A DNA stretch of 12,440 nt. Source: Candidatus Methanoperedens sp. (lineage in GTDB: Archaea; Halobacteriota; Methanosarcinia; Methanosarcinales; Methanoperedenaceae). The stretch lies in the NCBI GenBank assembly GCA_026552835.1, contig JAPMTY010000028.1, forward strand, positions 1 through 12,440, written 5' to 3'. Below the pieces are notes generated by a model. The model saw nothing but the letters and a program-made list of their open reading frames with translations, had not been told where the DNA came from and searched no databases. Made by a program: the position numbers and the translations under genes. Below are positions 1-6,262 of the stretch, in pieces (within the stretch, counting starts at the first letter, position 1; each line of letters begins with the position of its first letter).

Positions 1-104
1 AAAAGACTGGAAAGAGCGTGGGCCGCAGGATTTTGAAATACGACGGCAGGCCATTTTATCCTGAAGAAATACACCGCGAGATTATGGAGGTGGCGCATGG
101 TTAG
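1..104 (+). CDS. korA: 2-oxoacid:ferredoxin oxidoreductase alpha subunit, C-terminal end (5' partial)
   Basis: The frame beginning at base 3 is open to a TAG at 102-104 and encodes the last 33 residues of a protein, including GRRILKYDGRPFYPEEI. This resembles the C-terminus of the alpha subunit of 2-oxoacid:ferredoxin oxidoreductases, where a conserved aspartate-glycine-arginine-proline turn lies near the end. The stop overlaps the beta-subunit start at 97 by 8 bases, the usual translational coupling of the korA-korB pair. The rest of the gene, including the pyrimidine-binding and gamma-like domains, lies outside the window, so substrate specificity cannot be judged from this end. The identity rests on the short tail plus the adjacent beta subunit. 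Confidence 0.7.
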   Translation, partial: KTGKSVGRRILKYDGRPFYPEEIHREIMEVAHG

Positions 105-954
105 GATGATTGATATCAATACGATAGAGAAGCCCAACTGGTGTCCCGGCTGCGGCGATTTCGGTATTCTTCTTGCGCTTAAAGGCGCGATAGTCGAACT
201 CAATATCGAGCCTGAGAATATTGCTATCATTTCGGGAATAGGCTGTTCCGGGAAAGTTCCGCACTGGCTGAGAACATACGGATTGCACGGCATCCATGGC
301 AGGCCTTTGCCTGTAGCTGCTGCAACCAGGCTTTCAAACCATGAACTTACGGTTTTCGCTGTGGGCGGGGATGGCGACGGTTATGGTATCGGCATGTGCC
401 ATTTCATTCACGCGATGAGAAGGAACATCGACATGACCTATATCGTGCACAATAATATGATATACGGTCTTACCACAGGACAGACTTCCCCGACAAGCGA
501 GAAAGGTATGAGAACCAAATCAACGCCTTCGGGAGTCATCGAAGTGCCTGTGAACCCGATTGCTCTTGCCATTTCCACGGGCGCAACATTTGTGGCGCGA
601 AGTTTTGCAGGTGATGTAAAGCATCTCCAGAAAACAATTGTGGATGCCGTGAAACACCGGGGTTTTTCGTTAATCGATGTGTTCCAGCCGTGTGTGAGTT
701 TTAACCATGTTAACACCTACGACTGGTATAAACAGAGAATATACGACCTTGAGGCATCGGGGCATAATGCAGGGGATAAGATGGCAGCTTTTGTAAAATC
801 GCAGGAATGGGGCGAACATATTCCAATAGGAGTATTTTACAGGGTGCAATCGCCCACTTATGAGGATGAGCTGCCGCAGATAAAGGAGATGCCGCTTGTG
901 AAGCAGGCGATTGATAAGGTTGATATAAGCGGGCTGATGGATGATTTTGTGTGA
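97..954 (+). CDS. korB: 2-oxoacid:ferredoxin oxidoreductase, beta subunit (TPP-binding)
   Basis: This 285-residue protein is the thiamine-pyrophosphate-binding beta subunit of a 2-oxoacid:ferredoxin oxidoreductase, a cytoplasmic enzyme that interconverts a 2-oxoacid plus CoA with an acyl-CoA, CO2 and reduced ferredoxin. The Mg-TPP motif is visible as GDGDG (about 91-95) followed by the paired Asn119-Asn120. Cys16 and Cys19 (CPGCG), Cys50 (GIGCSGK) and Cys199 (FQPC) fit the four-cysteine pattern that holds the beta-subunit [4Fe-4S] cluster in this family. Length is normal. The ATG at 97 is chosen because GGAGG at 86-90 sits six bases upstream; an ATG at 106 is too far away. It overlaps the korA end by 8 bases. 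The 2-oxoglutarate-type (Kor) label is the usual assignment for this subfamily, but substrate is not proved; a general 2-oxoacid enzyme is possible. Confidence 0.9.
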   Translation: MVRMIDINTIEKPNWCPGCGDFGILLALKGAIVELNIEPENIAIISGIGCSGKVPHWLRTYGLHGIHGRPLPVAAATRLSNHELTVFAVGGDGDGYGIGMCHFIHAMRRNIDMTYIVHNNMIYGLTTGQTSPTSEKGMRTKSTPSGVIEVPVNPIALAISTGATFVARSFAGDVKHLQKTIVDAVKHRGFSLIDVFQPCVSFNHVNTYDWYKQRIYDLEASGHNAGDKMAAFVKSQEWGEHIPIGVFYRVQSPTYEDELPQIKEMPLVKQAIDKVDISGLMDDFV

Positions 955-1064
955 AAAGTGGTTCCCCAAAAGAAGCATACGGCATAAATTGGACGTGGGT
1001 GCGAGCAACCTTTCTAAACGAAAACTTATTTCAGTTAAACGAATAATTAGTATCGTTGATTATA

Positions 1065-1691
1065 ATGAATGAAACAATTCCAGACAGAGTTAAAAAAATC
1101 GCCCAAACACTATCCGAAGTATCGCATTTAAACGAAACCGATATGTTCATCCTGCTGGCCCTGCTTGCAGACAGTAAAATAACCAATGCTGAGCTTGCAA
1201 AAATACTGAAATTCAAAGACGGGAATTCTGCGGCATACCACACGCGCACCATGCAGGAGGACGGAATAATTGACAGGTATACCATCGTTCCCAACTGGAA
1301 GCGTGTGGGGCTGGCAACGGAATTCATCATATTGGTTGAGGCGGAAAATGAAGAACAGTTACTTGAGATTGAGAAAAAGCATGTAATAATGGCTGATGAG
1401 TATGCCTCTGGGCAAGGGGATATTGTTGTAACCCCGATGATTTCAGGTTGCGTTGTCCTGAAGGATGTTTATAAATGCTACGGGGATAAGAATATGGCAG
1501 TAATAACAGGAAGGGCAACATCGGACCAGGATGCTGCTGTTTATGCTAAAAATTATCTTGTGACAAGGTATCCAGATATAAAAATAAGTATGCTAATAAG
1601 CAAATATAAAACAATAAGTGATTTTTTCATTAATAAAAATGCAGTAGAAAAACTCAAAGAGTTTTTCCATACAGAAGGGAATTTAAAATAA
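1065..1691 (+). CDS. Lrp/AsnC-family-like transcriptional regulator
   Basis: This 208-residue protein has an N-terminal winged helix-turn-helix (about residues 24-72). The stretch ITNAELAKILKF is followed by a likely recognition helix around GNSAAYHTRTMQEDGIIDRY, as in archaeal Lrp/AsnC proteins. The C-terminal half (about 80-185) alternates beta strands and helices and may be a diverged RAM-like effector domain, but I cannot name its ligand. I prefer the ATG at 1065 over the in-frame TTG at 1056. Neither has a Shine-Dalgarno sequence, so translation may be leaderless. The gene stands alone, 110 bases after korB, and converges with the prenyltransferase gene with only 15 bases between their stops. 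It probably acts as a local or global DNA-binding regulator; the targets are unknown. Confidence 0.75.
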   Translation: MNETIPDRVKKIAQTLSEVSHLNETDMFILLALLADSKITNAELAKILKFKDGNSAAYHTRTMQEDGIIDRYTIVPNWKRVGLATEFIILVEAENEEQLLEIEKKHVIMADEYASGQGDIVVTPMISGCVVLKDVYKCYGDKNMAVITGRATSDQDAAVYAKNYLVTRYPDIKISMLISKYKTISDFFINKNAVEKLKEFFHTEGNLK

Positions 1692-1706
1692 CTGTATTAA
1701 CTCCCT

Positions 1707-2537
1707 TTATATTAACACCATCATCTTTACCAATAATATAAAGCAATTTGGGACTGTCAGCGCCAGTATCATCCTATCTTTGAGCAGTTTTCCTTCAGTT
1801 ACTGGATCCTTTAGCAGGATTTCAATACATCCTGCAATTAGCACAACATAGATTACAGCAGCAACTGAAAAATATGGATATTTCATGATTAGATATCTCA
1901 GAGGGAGGAGAGGGAGTAATGTCAGCAAGCTGCAAAGTTTCGCAGCCCTTGGGATTCCCATCATTAGTGGCAATGAATTAACATCACCTGCAACATCCTT
2001 AAAATCTTTCATAAAAGTAAGGCAAAATACAAGTATGAATACATAAACTGAGATCACAAGACTATCAACATTAACAGGGGAGTATATACTCCAGACACCC
2101 AAGGATACCAGACCAAAGTACAATGCCATGACTGCCATAGAAACACCGGGTTTGTCCTTATACCTGAATAAAGGGTGTGAATACATTAAACCACCCACAA
2201 TAATCCCTGTTAAAAAACCACCAAATAATATAAGGCTCAGGTTAAGTGAAAGAATAATTGCAGTTGAAAACAAAAACAACATATATATCCACGCATTTTT
2301 CACAGGGATCTGACCGGATGCGATGGCACCGTTCGGTTTACATATTTTGTCAATTTCGATATCATAAATGTCGTTTATGATATCGCATCCGCTGTGGATC
2401 ATTATACTTGAGAAAGCTGCAATGGCTGCCCTGTAATCCCAGACTCCCAGAACAGCGCATGTTACAGCTACTACGGAAATGTCAACGATACTTCCTTTTA
2501 ATTTAAGGATTGATATGTATGGATTGTTATTGAATAT
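1707..2537 (-). CDS. UbiA-family prenyltransferase with a non-standard start
   Basis: This integral-membrane prenyltransferase of about 276 residues carries both UbiA aspartate motifs: N55-D56-x-x-D59-x3-D63 (NDIYDIEID) and D178-x2-D181-x3-D185 (DFKDVAGD), the Mg-pyrophosphate binding sites. In archaea this family includes digeranylgeranylglyceryl phosphate synthase of ether-lipid synthesis and quinone prenyltransferases; which one this is cannot be decided here. The first ATG (2402) would remove the first transmembrane helix. Homology-like sequence (NPYISILKLKGSI) continues in frame upstream, back to a TAG. No ATG, GTG or TTG occurs there, but GGAGG at 2545-2549 lies seven bases before an ATA codon at 2535-2537, the start proposed here. 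ATT at 2541-2543 is the other rare option. An assembly error or mild N-terminal decay is also possible. Catalytic motifs are intact, which argues for a functional gene. Confidence 0.75.
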   Translation of the reverse strand: MFNNNPYISILKLKGSIVDISVVAVTCAVLGVWDYRAAIAAFSSIMIHSGCDIINDIYDIEIDKICKPNGAIASGQIPVKNAWIYMLFLFSTAIILSLNLSLILFGGFLTGIIVGGLMYSHPLFRYKDKPGVSMAVMALYFGLVSLGVWSIYSPVNVDSLVISVYVFILVFCLTFMKDFKDVAGDVNSLPLMMGIPRAAKLCSLLTLLPLLPLRYLIMKYPYFSVAAVIYVVLIAGCIEILLKDPVTEGKLLKDRMILALTVPNCFILLVKMMVLI

Positions 2538-2544
2538 TCCAATT

Positions 2545-2549
2545 CCTCC
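2545..2549 (-). promoter_or_regulatory. Ribosome-binding site that points to a rare ATA/ATT start for the UbiA gene
   Basis: Read on the minus strand this is GGAGG, a full match to the archaeal anti-Shine-Dalgarno sequence. The in-frame ATA codon follows after seven bases and ATT after one base. The only TTG nearby is two bases away and in a frame that soon stops. The site implies that translation begins here rather than at the ATG 135 bases further in. Confidence 0.55.
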
Positions 2550-2602
2550 GTTTTCTAATTTTTCCTAACTAACCGTTTTTTTTCTAAATATGAACTATTT
2601 TT

Positions 2603-2615
2603 TGTAAATATAAAT
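2603..2615 (-). promoter_or_regulatory. Possible TATA box for the UbiA gene
   Basis: On the minus strand this AT-rich stretch contains ATTTATATT, a plausible archaeal TATA element. Initiation about 25 bases downstream would give a leader of roughly 40 bases before the proposed ATA start. The surrounding sequence is very AT-rich, so other placements are possible, such as CTTTATAAG at 2632-2640. Confidence 0.35.
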
Positions 2616-2654
2616 ATTGTTTTTAGTTTTTCTTATAAAGTAATTAGTAAAAAT

Positions 2655-2669
2655 GAAAAAATTTATATA
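2655..2669 (+). promoter_or_regulatory. TATA box/BRE for the secreted-protein gene at 2927
   Basis: TTTATATA at 2662-2669 is a near-consensus archaeal TATA box, preceded by an A-rich stretch (GAAAAAA) fitting a BRE. Initiation would be expected near 2690-2694, giving a leader of about 235 bases before the ATG at 2927. That leader contains two foldable regions (2694-2770 and 2789-2871). The gene-free stretch 2538-2926 therefore holds a divergent promoter region followed by a structured leader. Confidence 0.6.
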
Positions 2670-2693
2670 TTATAAGATAATAGACCTAGGTTG

Positions 2694-2770
2694 CAGATAA
2701 AAAAATCTGTATAAGAACGGGTGGTAAAGTTGGCAGGTTGGAGAGGTAAAACTCTAACAACAGATTTTAC
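2694..2770 (+). other. Leader segment with mutually exclusive helices
   Basis: CAGAT (2694-2698) can pair with ATCTG (2705-2709) as a small hairpin near the predicted transcription start. The second arm is also inside AAAATCTGT (2702-2710), a perfect 9-base complement of ACAGATTTT (2760-2768). The long helix would enclose a second hairpin, GTT/AGAG with CTCT/AAC (2737-2758, loop GTAAAA, a two-base bulge). The two pairings cannot coexist, which is the geometry of an alternating leader. No homologous segment precedes the other copies of the downstream element. Function is unknown. Confidence 0.4.
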
Positions 2771-2788
2771 AGCCCCATAAAAAGAATC

Positions 2789-2871
2789 GTGGAGTTCAGC
2801 AGTTCCACAAGAGCAACTGAACCCCAGGTGCCCGAAGGCATTGTAAGGTATGCTTTAAGATTACTTAAGGT
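2789..2871 (+). repeat. Dispersed structured element, copy 1 (candidate leader RNA)
   Basis: This copy matches copy 2 (9722 onward) at 50 of the first 52 bases and shares its layout with copy 3 (12217 onward). Visible structure: helix A, GTTCAG 2794-2799 with CTGAAC 2817-2822; a short hairpin TGCC-CGAA-GGCA at 2829-2840; and helix B at 2852-2871, eight pairs closed over a four-base loop (ATTA), including G-U and U-G wobbles. GTGGA 2789-2793 can also pair with TCCAC 2804-2808, giving a pseudoknot layout with helix A. Helix B ends 55 bases before the ATG at 2927. It resembles no riboswitch class I recognise. Confidence 0.7.
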
Positions 2872-2926
2872 TTGCTCGATCATGCCTCCGGGAAAAAAAG
2901 AAAAATTAAAGGAGGAAAATAAAAAT

Positions 2927-3388
2927 ATGGTAAAGTTAAAGAAAATTGTATCAGCAGTAATGGCTGTGACGATCGCCCTTAACATATTTGCTGGGCTAGC
3001 AGCTGCGACTCCAGATGTGTATGCAGAACCGCCAGAGGTAAGTGGTTACAAGTCTAGTGCATATACTATTACTTGTCCGAACTACGACATTTCGCTGGTA
3101 TACGGAGCAAGTATCTCTCCCAGTGGCGATGCAGACTGGTATAAGTGCAGCGTGAATTCAGGAGATAAAGTAAGTCAGTTCATAGAATCTGGAGCATACA
3201 CCAGCGGTATATCTGGATATGAATATGACCAGCCAGGAGACCCTGGGACTCTTCGGGAGCGGCTAAAGTATCAGGACAATTACGGCAATGGAATTATACC
3301 GACTCCGCCAGTATACTCTAAAATTGTTAAATCCAATGGAGGTACTTACTCCGGCTACGAATTCTTCCTTGGACGAAATTGGCCATAA
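2927..3388 (+). CDS. Secreted 153-residue protein, PPC-like fragment, function unknown
   Basis: The product begins with a clear signal peptide: MVKLKK, then a hydrophobic stretch, with likely cleavage after Val31-Tyr32-Ala33. The mature part of about 120 residues contains SGDADWYKCSV (about 66-76) followed by SGDKVS. This resembles the glycine-aspartate-x-aspartate-tryptophan-tyrosine strand of bacterial pre-peptidase C-terminal (PPC) beta-sandwich domains, but it is not attached to a peptidase here. Two cysteines (50 and 74) could form a disulfide. There is no C-terminal membrane anchor or sorting signal, so it is probably released or held by other surface proteins. The ATG at 2927 is preferred because GGAGG lies at 2911-2915 and the signal peptide starts there; the open frame upstream runs through the repeat element and is not credible coding. 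A T-rich terminator follows. Family membership is tentative. Confidence 0.75.
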   Translation: MVKLKKIVSAVMAVTIALNIFAGLAAATPDVYAEPPEVSGYKSSAYTITCPNYDISLVYGASISPSGDADWYKCSVNSGDKVSQFIESGAYTSGISGYEYDQPGDPGTLRERLKYQDNYGNGIIPTPPVYSKIVKSNGGTYSGYEFFLGRNWP

Positions 3389-3400
3389 CAAAAATTTTTA

Positions 3401-3418
3401 AATTTTTTATTTTTTTTA
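3401..3418 (+). terminator. T-rich archaeal terminator
   Basis: Thirteen bases after the stop at 3388 a plus-strand run of T (TTTTTTA then TTTTTTTTA) follows AAAAATTTTT. Archaeal RNA polymerase can terminate at U-tracts without a strong hairpin. It separates the secreted protein gene from the beta-propeller operon. Confidence 0.55.
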
Positions 3419-3453
3419 CGTAATATCTAAATGAGAAATAAAACACAGTATGT

Positions 3454-5358
3454 ATGAAAAATAAAATCAATAAGCCTATGAACGATACTGAACCTTGCAA
3501 TGGAACAAGTATTAGAAGATTCTTAAAATTAAGTCTCTTATTCACAGCGTTAATAACACCGGTGGTGATAGCTTCAGCCAATCCGCTGGAAAAAACAAAT
3601 AATTCTCTCAATATCGAAAGCATAACCTCGATTTCAAATATAACAGATACTCATTACTATAGCCTTGTTAAAACCGCCAAAATAGATGCGCTTCAGGTCG
3701 TTTTTTCTGGCTTGTGGAGTCCTGATGGAAGCAGGCTTTTGATAAGTTCAGGTTCCCAATTACCTGGAACTGCAGGGCTAACTGCTGTTTATGCAATGAA
3801 TGCAGATGGGACTGAGATAAAAGAAATTGCATCAACACTCAATAATACAAGAAGCAAATCGCTCGATATGGGCTTAGGATCCTGGAGTCCTGATGGAAAC
3901 AGGATAGTCATTCCCACAAATATCTTCAGATTAAGGGATTTTTATGTAATTGCAGATCCTGATGGTACTCTATTCAGAGTGGTTGGAAAGAACTTTACTA
4001 CGATTGATTCAATAAGAGAAAATATTCTAAATATAGAATGGCAGCGAGATTTTAGCTGGAGCCCTGATGGAACAAAGGCATTTGTTGTAATGGGATTCAA
4101 TCCTATGAAGCAACAATTATACATGGTAGATGAGAATGGCTCTATTCTAAAACAGCTTACCAATGGTTCCATAGAAACGATGGTTTCGAACCCAATGCGA
4201 AGCCGCGATGGAAAAAAAATCGTCTTCAGCAACTTTGACAATAAAAACATGTGGGTAATGAATGAGGACGGAACAGAATTAAGGCGGCTTTTACATGAAG
4301 ATGTACCCATCATAACCATAGGCTGGAGTTCAGATGATAACAAGATTTTTTACCAGATAGATGAAAGCATTCGCATGATTAATGTGGATGGGGCTGGTTC
4401 TCTTGAGATTGTAAGCAGCAAAAACAGGACTATGGATGATATTTTCAGTTTGAGTCCGAATGGGCAAAAATTATTATTCACTGCCTCAACTAACGAGAAA
4501 GTAGTATCTAAGCTATATGTAATTGATTCTGATGGCGTAAATCAAAAATTGCTTTTAGATAATATAACAAGCAGAAATCCAATTAGTGTTGGCTGGAGCC
4601 CGAAAGGTGATAAAATAGCGTTTATAGAGGATGATAATCTCTATACGATAAATCCAGATGGTAGCGGCAGAGCCATCATTGCATTAACTTCGTTCAACTA
4701 TGTATGGCATCCCTCCGGCGATTATATCGCCTTTTCTGCTGATATAGATAAAAGGACGAGGAAGGATATTGACCACAGTATGTTCTGGCCCAAAGAAGAA
4801 TCTGTTACGAGACCGATTTTCATAGCAAGACCTGATGGCACAGAGCGTGTACAAATTACTTCAAATGATCAATTACATTATTTACTTGATAGTTGGAGCC
4901 CTGATGGTAGTAGGTTATTGGTTGATTCATTTGATAATAATTCCGAGAGTGACCTTCTCCTGATAAAGTTCAGCGGATACGACGAGGTTATGTCGCTTTA
5001 TGTTCCTTCGTCGGTTCAACAGGACGAAGAATTTACTATTCAAGTTAAATCCTTGTCAAAACCTATTGAAAAGGCAACAATTACACTCAACGGCAGGGAA
5101 ATAGGCATAACAAATGAAACAGGTCAGTTATATTACAGCTTCAAGGAGCCGGGCAGGTATCTGTTAAACGCTACCAAAGAAGGCTATAGAGTTGCAAGCA
5201 AATTAGTCATAGTTAAAGAGAATACACAACTCCAAGGGCAGGCAAATATCACGGCAACAGCATTACCGACCACAGATACGCCTAAAACGCCTGGTTTTAG
5301 TTCTGTATTTTCAGTAATTGCATTAACTGTTATAATACTTTTAAGGAGAATTAGATGA
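3454..5358 (+). CDS. Secreted TolB/WD40-like beta-propeller protein with PGF-CTERM anchor
   Basis: This 634-residue surface protein starts with a signal peptide (hydrophobic core about 24-43, cleavage near SANPLE). Residues of about 85-490 carry about nine repeats of the form WSPDGxxIxF, such as LWSPDGSRLL, SWSPDGNRIV and SWSPDGSRLLVDS, typical of TolB/PD40-type beta-propellers. A beta-rich Ig- or PEGA-like domain follows (about 500-590), then a threonine/proline linker. The C-terminus is PGF (613-615), a hydrophobic helix and RRIR, matching the PGF-CTERM signal cut by archaeosortase A, after which the protein is lipid-anchored. No Shine-Dalgarno sequence precedes the ATG at 3454; ATG 3478 is an alternative. 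Its stop overlaps the first permease gene by four bases (ATGA), so it belongs to the exporter operon, perhaps as a scaffold or sensor outside the membrane. The ligand is unknown. Confidence 0.85.
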   Translation: MKNKINKPMNDTEPCNGTSIRRFLKLSLLFTALITPVVIASANPLEKTNNSLNIESITSISNITDTHYYSLVKTAKIDALQVVFSGLWSPDGSRLLISSGSQLPGTAGLTAVYAMNADGTEIKEIASTLNNTRSKSLDMGLGSWSPDGNRIVIPTNIFRLRDFYVIADPDGTLFRVVGKNFTTIDSIRENILNIEWQRDFSWSPDGTKAFVVMGFNPMKQQLYMVDENGSILKQLTNGSIETMVSNPMRSRDGKKIVFSNFDNKNMWVMNEDGTELRRLLHEDVPIITIGWSSDDNKIFYQIDESIRMINVDGAGSLEIVSSKNRTMDDIFSLSPNGQKLLFTASTNEKVVSKLYVIDSDGVNQKLLLDNITSRNPISVGWSPKGDKIAFIEDDNLYTINPDGSGRAIIALTSFNYVWHPSGDYIAFSADIDKRTRKDIDHSMFWPKEESVTRPIFIARPDGTERVQITSNDQLHYLLDSWSPDGSRLLVDSFDNNSESDLLLIKFSGYDEVMSLYVPSSVQQDEEFTIQVKSLSKPIEKATITLNGREIGITNETGQLYYSFKEPGRYLLNATKEGYRVASKLVIVKENTQLQGQANITATALPTTDTPKTPGFSSVFSVIALTVIILLRRIR

Positions 5359-6257
5359 AACAGAATATTGAAAATGTATTTGTAATCGCTCAAAAGGAAT
5401 TCGCTGACAACCTATGGAGTCCAAGGTTCAGGGCTCTGCTCTTGATGTTTACGCTGATTATATTCTCTTTTAGCGTTCAGTCGGTGAAGAATGGGTTTAA
5501 CATATTTGATATGGGTTTTATTGATGTTGCCCAGATCATCGGGCTTTTCCTGCCCCTAGTAGGTATTGCCCTCGGCTTTGATGCAGTAGTTAAAGAGCGA
5601 AAATCCGCATCATTAAATGTTCTTCTGACGCATCCTGTTTTTCGGGATAACATCATAACCGGGAAAATAGCAGGAGGATTGGTCACCCTTGCCCTGGTGG
5701 TATTCATATCTGTCATTGCTTCGGTTGGAACCATGCTTGCCCTCAGTGGAATACAGGTTGGTTTGATGGAGGTAAGCAGAGTCCTTATTTTTGCGGGTAT
5801 CACTTTTATATATCTCGCTACCTTTTTGGCTTTAGGGGTTCTAATATCAATATTTTCAAGCAGTTCGACTAATTCATTTATCTATGGCTTGGTAGTATGG
5901 ATTAATCTGGTAATAGTATTTGGGGCGATCATCTCGGTGGCTGCTTCCATTGCAACAGGGGAATCTATTCTTGATTTAGCCAATAACCGTGAAGCACGCG
6001 TGATTAACGGTGATCTTCAGACGCTTTCACCAATACATCATTATGCAGAGGCTGTGGTGGGTGTTCCAGGAATAAGCGTGGGAGGCGTTAACGTTATGAC
6101 CGGACAGACGATTAGCTCAGGTGTTTTTGACACTAAACACACAATAGGAGACTGGTTTAATGATTACTGGACAAATCTCGTTGCATTGGCAGTTATGCCA
6201 ATATTGCTTTTCATTGCAGCGTTTGTAGCCTTCCTACGTAAAGATATAACATGGTGA
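5355..6257 (+). CDS. ABC-2 type transporter permease (first paralogue)
   Basis: This 300-residue membrane protein has about six hydrophobic helices: near residues 27-45, 56-75, 102-126, 137-165, 171-196 and 274-295. The cytoplasmic motif after helix 2, VKERKSASLNVLLTHPVF, followed by RDNIITGK, is typical of NosY/ABC-2 permeases, where it contacts the ATPase. A long extracytoplasmic loop (about 200-270) contains LSPIHHYAEAV. GGAG at 5345-5348 is six bases before the ATG, which overlaps the propeller stop by four bases. The downstream gene is a clear paralogue, so the exporter is probably a heterodimer of the two permeases driven by the ATPase at 8742. Such systems export lipids, polysaccharides, peptides or drugs; nothing here fixes the substrate. 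Confidence 0.88.
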   Translation: MKQNIENVFVIAQKEFADNLWSPRFRALLLMFTLIIFSFSVQSVKNGFNIFDMGFIDVAQIIGLFLPLVGIALGFDAVVKERKSASLNVLLTHPVFRDNIITGKIAGGLVTLALVVFISVIASVGTMLALSGIQVGLMEVSRVLIFAGITFIYLATFLALGVLISIFSSSSTNSFIYGLVVWINLVIVFGAIISVAASIATGESILDLANNREARVINGDLQTLSPIHHYAEAVVGVPGISVGGVNVMTGQTISSGVFDTKHTIGDWFNDYWTNLVALAVMPILLFIAAFVAFLRKDITW

Positions 6258-6262
6258 AGATT

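Noticed and set aside
438..1008. Minus-strand open frames across korB and its 3' flank
   Set aside because: They are shadows of the korB coding sequence, with no signal of their own and no family resemblance.
2789..2926. N-terminal extension of the secreted protein upstream of ATG 2927
   Set aside because: It would translate through the structured element and place 46 hydrophilic residues before a proper signal peptide; GGAGG at 2911-2915 marks the later start.
2767..2985. Minus-strand open frame with a peptide beginning MPSGTWGSVALVELLNS, echoed at 9556-9774 and 12067-12357
   Set aside because: The similar peptides come from the structured element itself. Copy 2 is one base shorter between the helices, so the frame is not kept, and copy 3 changes most residues while keeping base pairing. 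The frames have no credible ribosome-binding site.
3431..3457. Eight-codon upstream frame (ATG 3431 to TGA 3457) overlapping the propeller start
   Set aside because: It has no ribosome-binding site and nothing shows it is translated; the overlap with ATG 3454 may be chance.
3454..3580. Twin-arginine signal in the propeller protein (SIRRFLK)
   Set aside because: The spacing lacks the residue between the arginine pair and FLK, so it does not match the Tat consensus; an ordinary Sec signal is sufficient.
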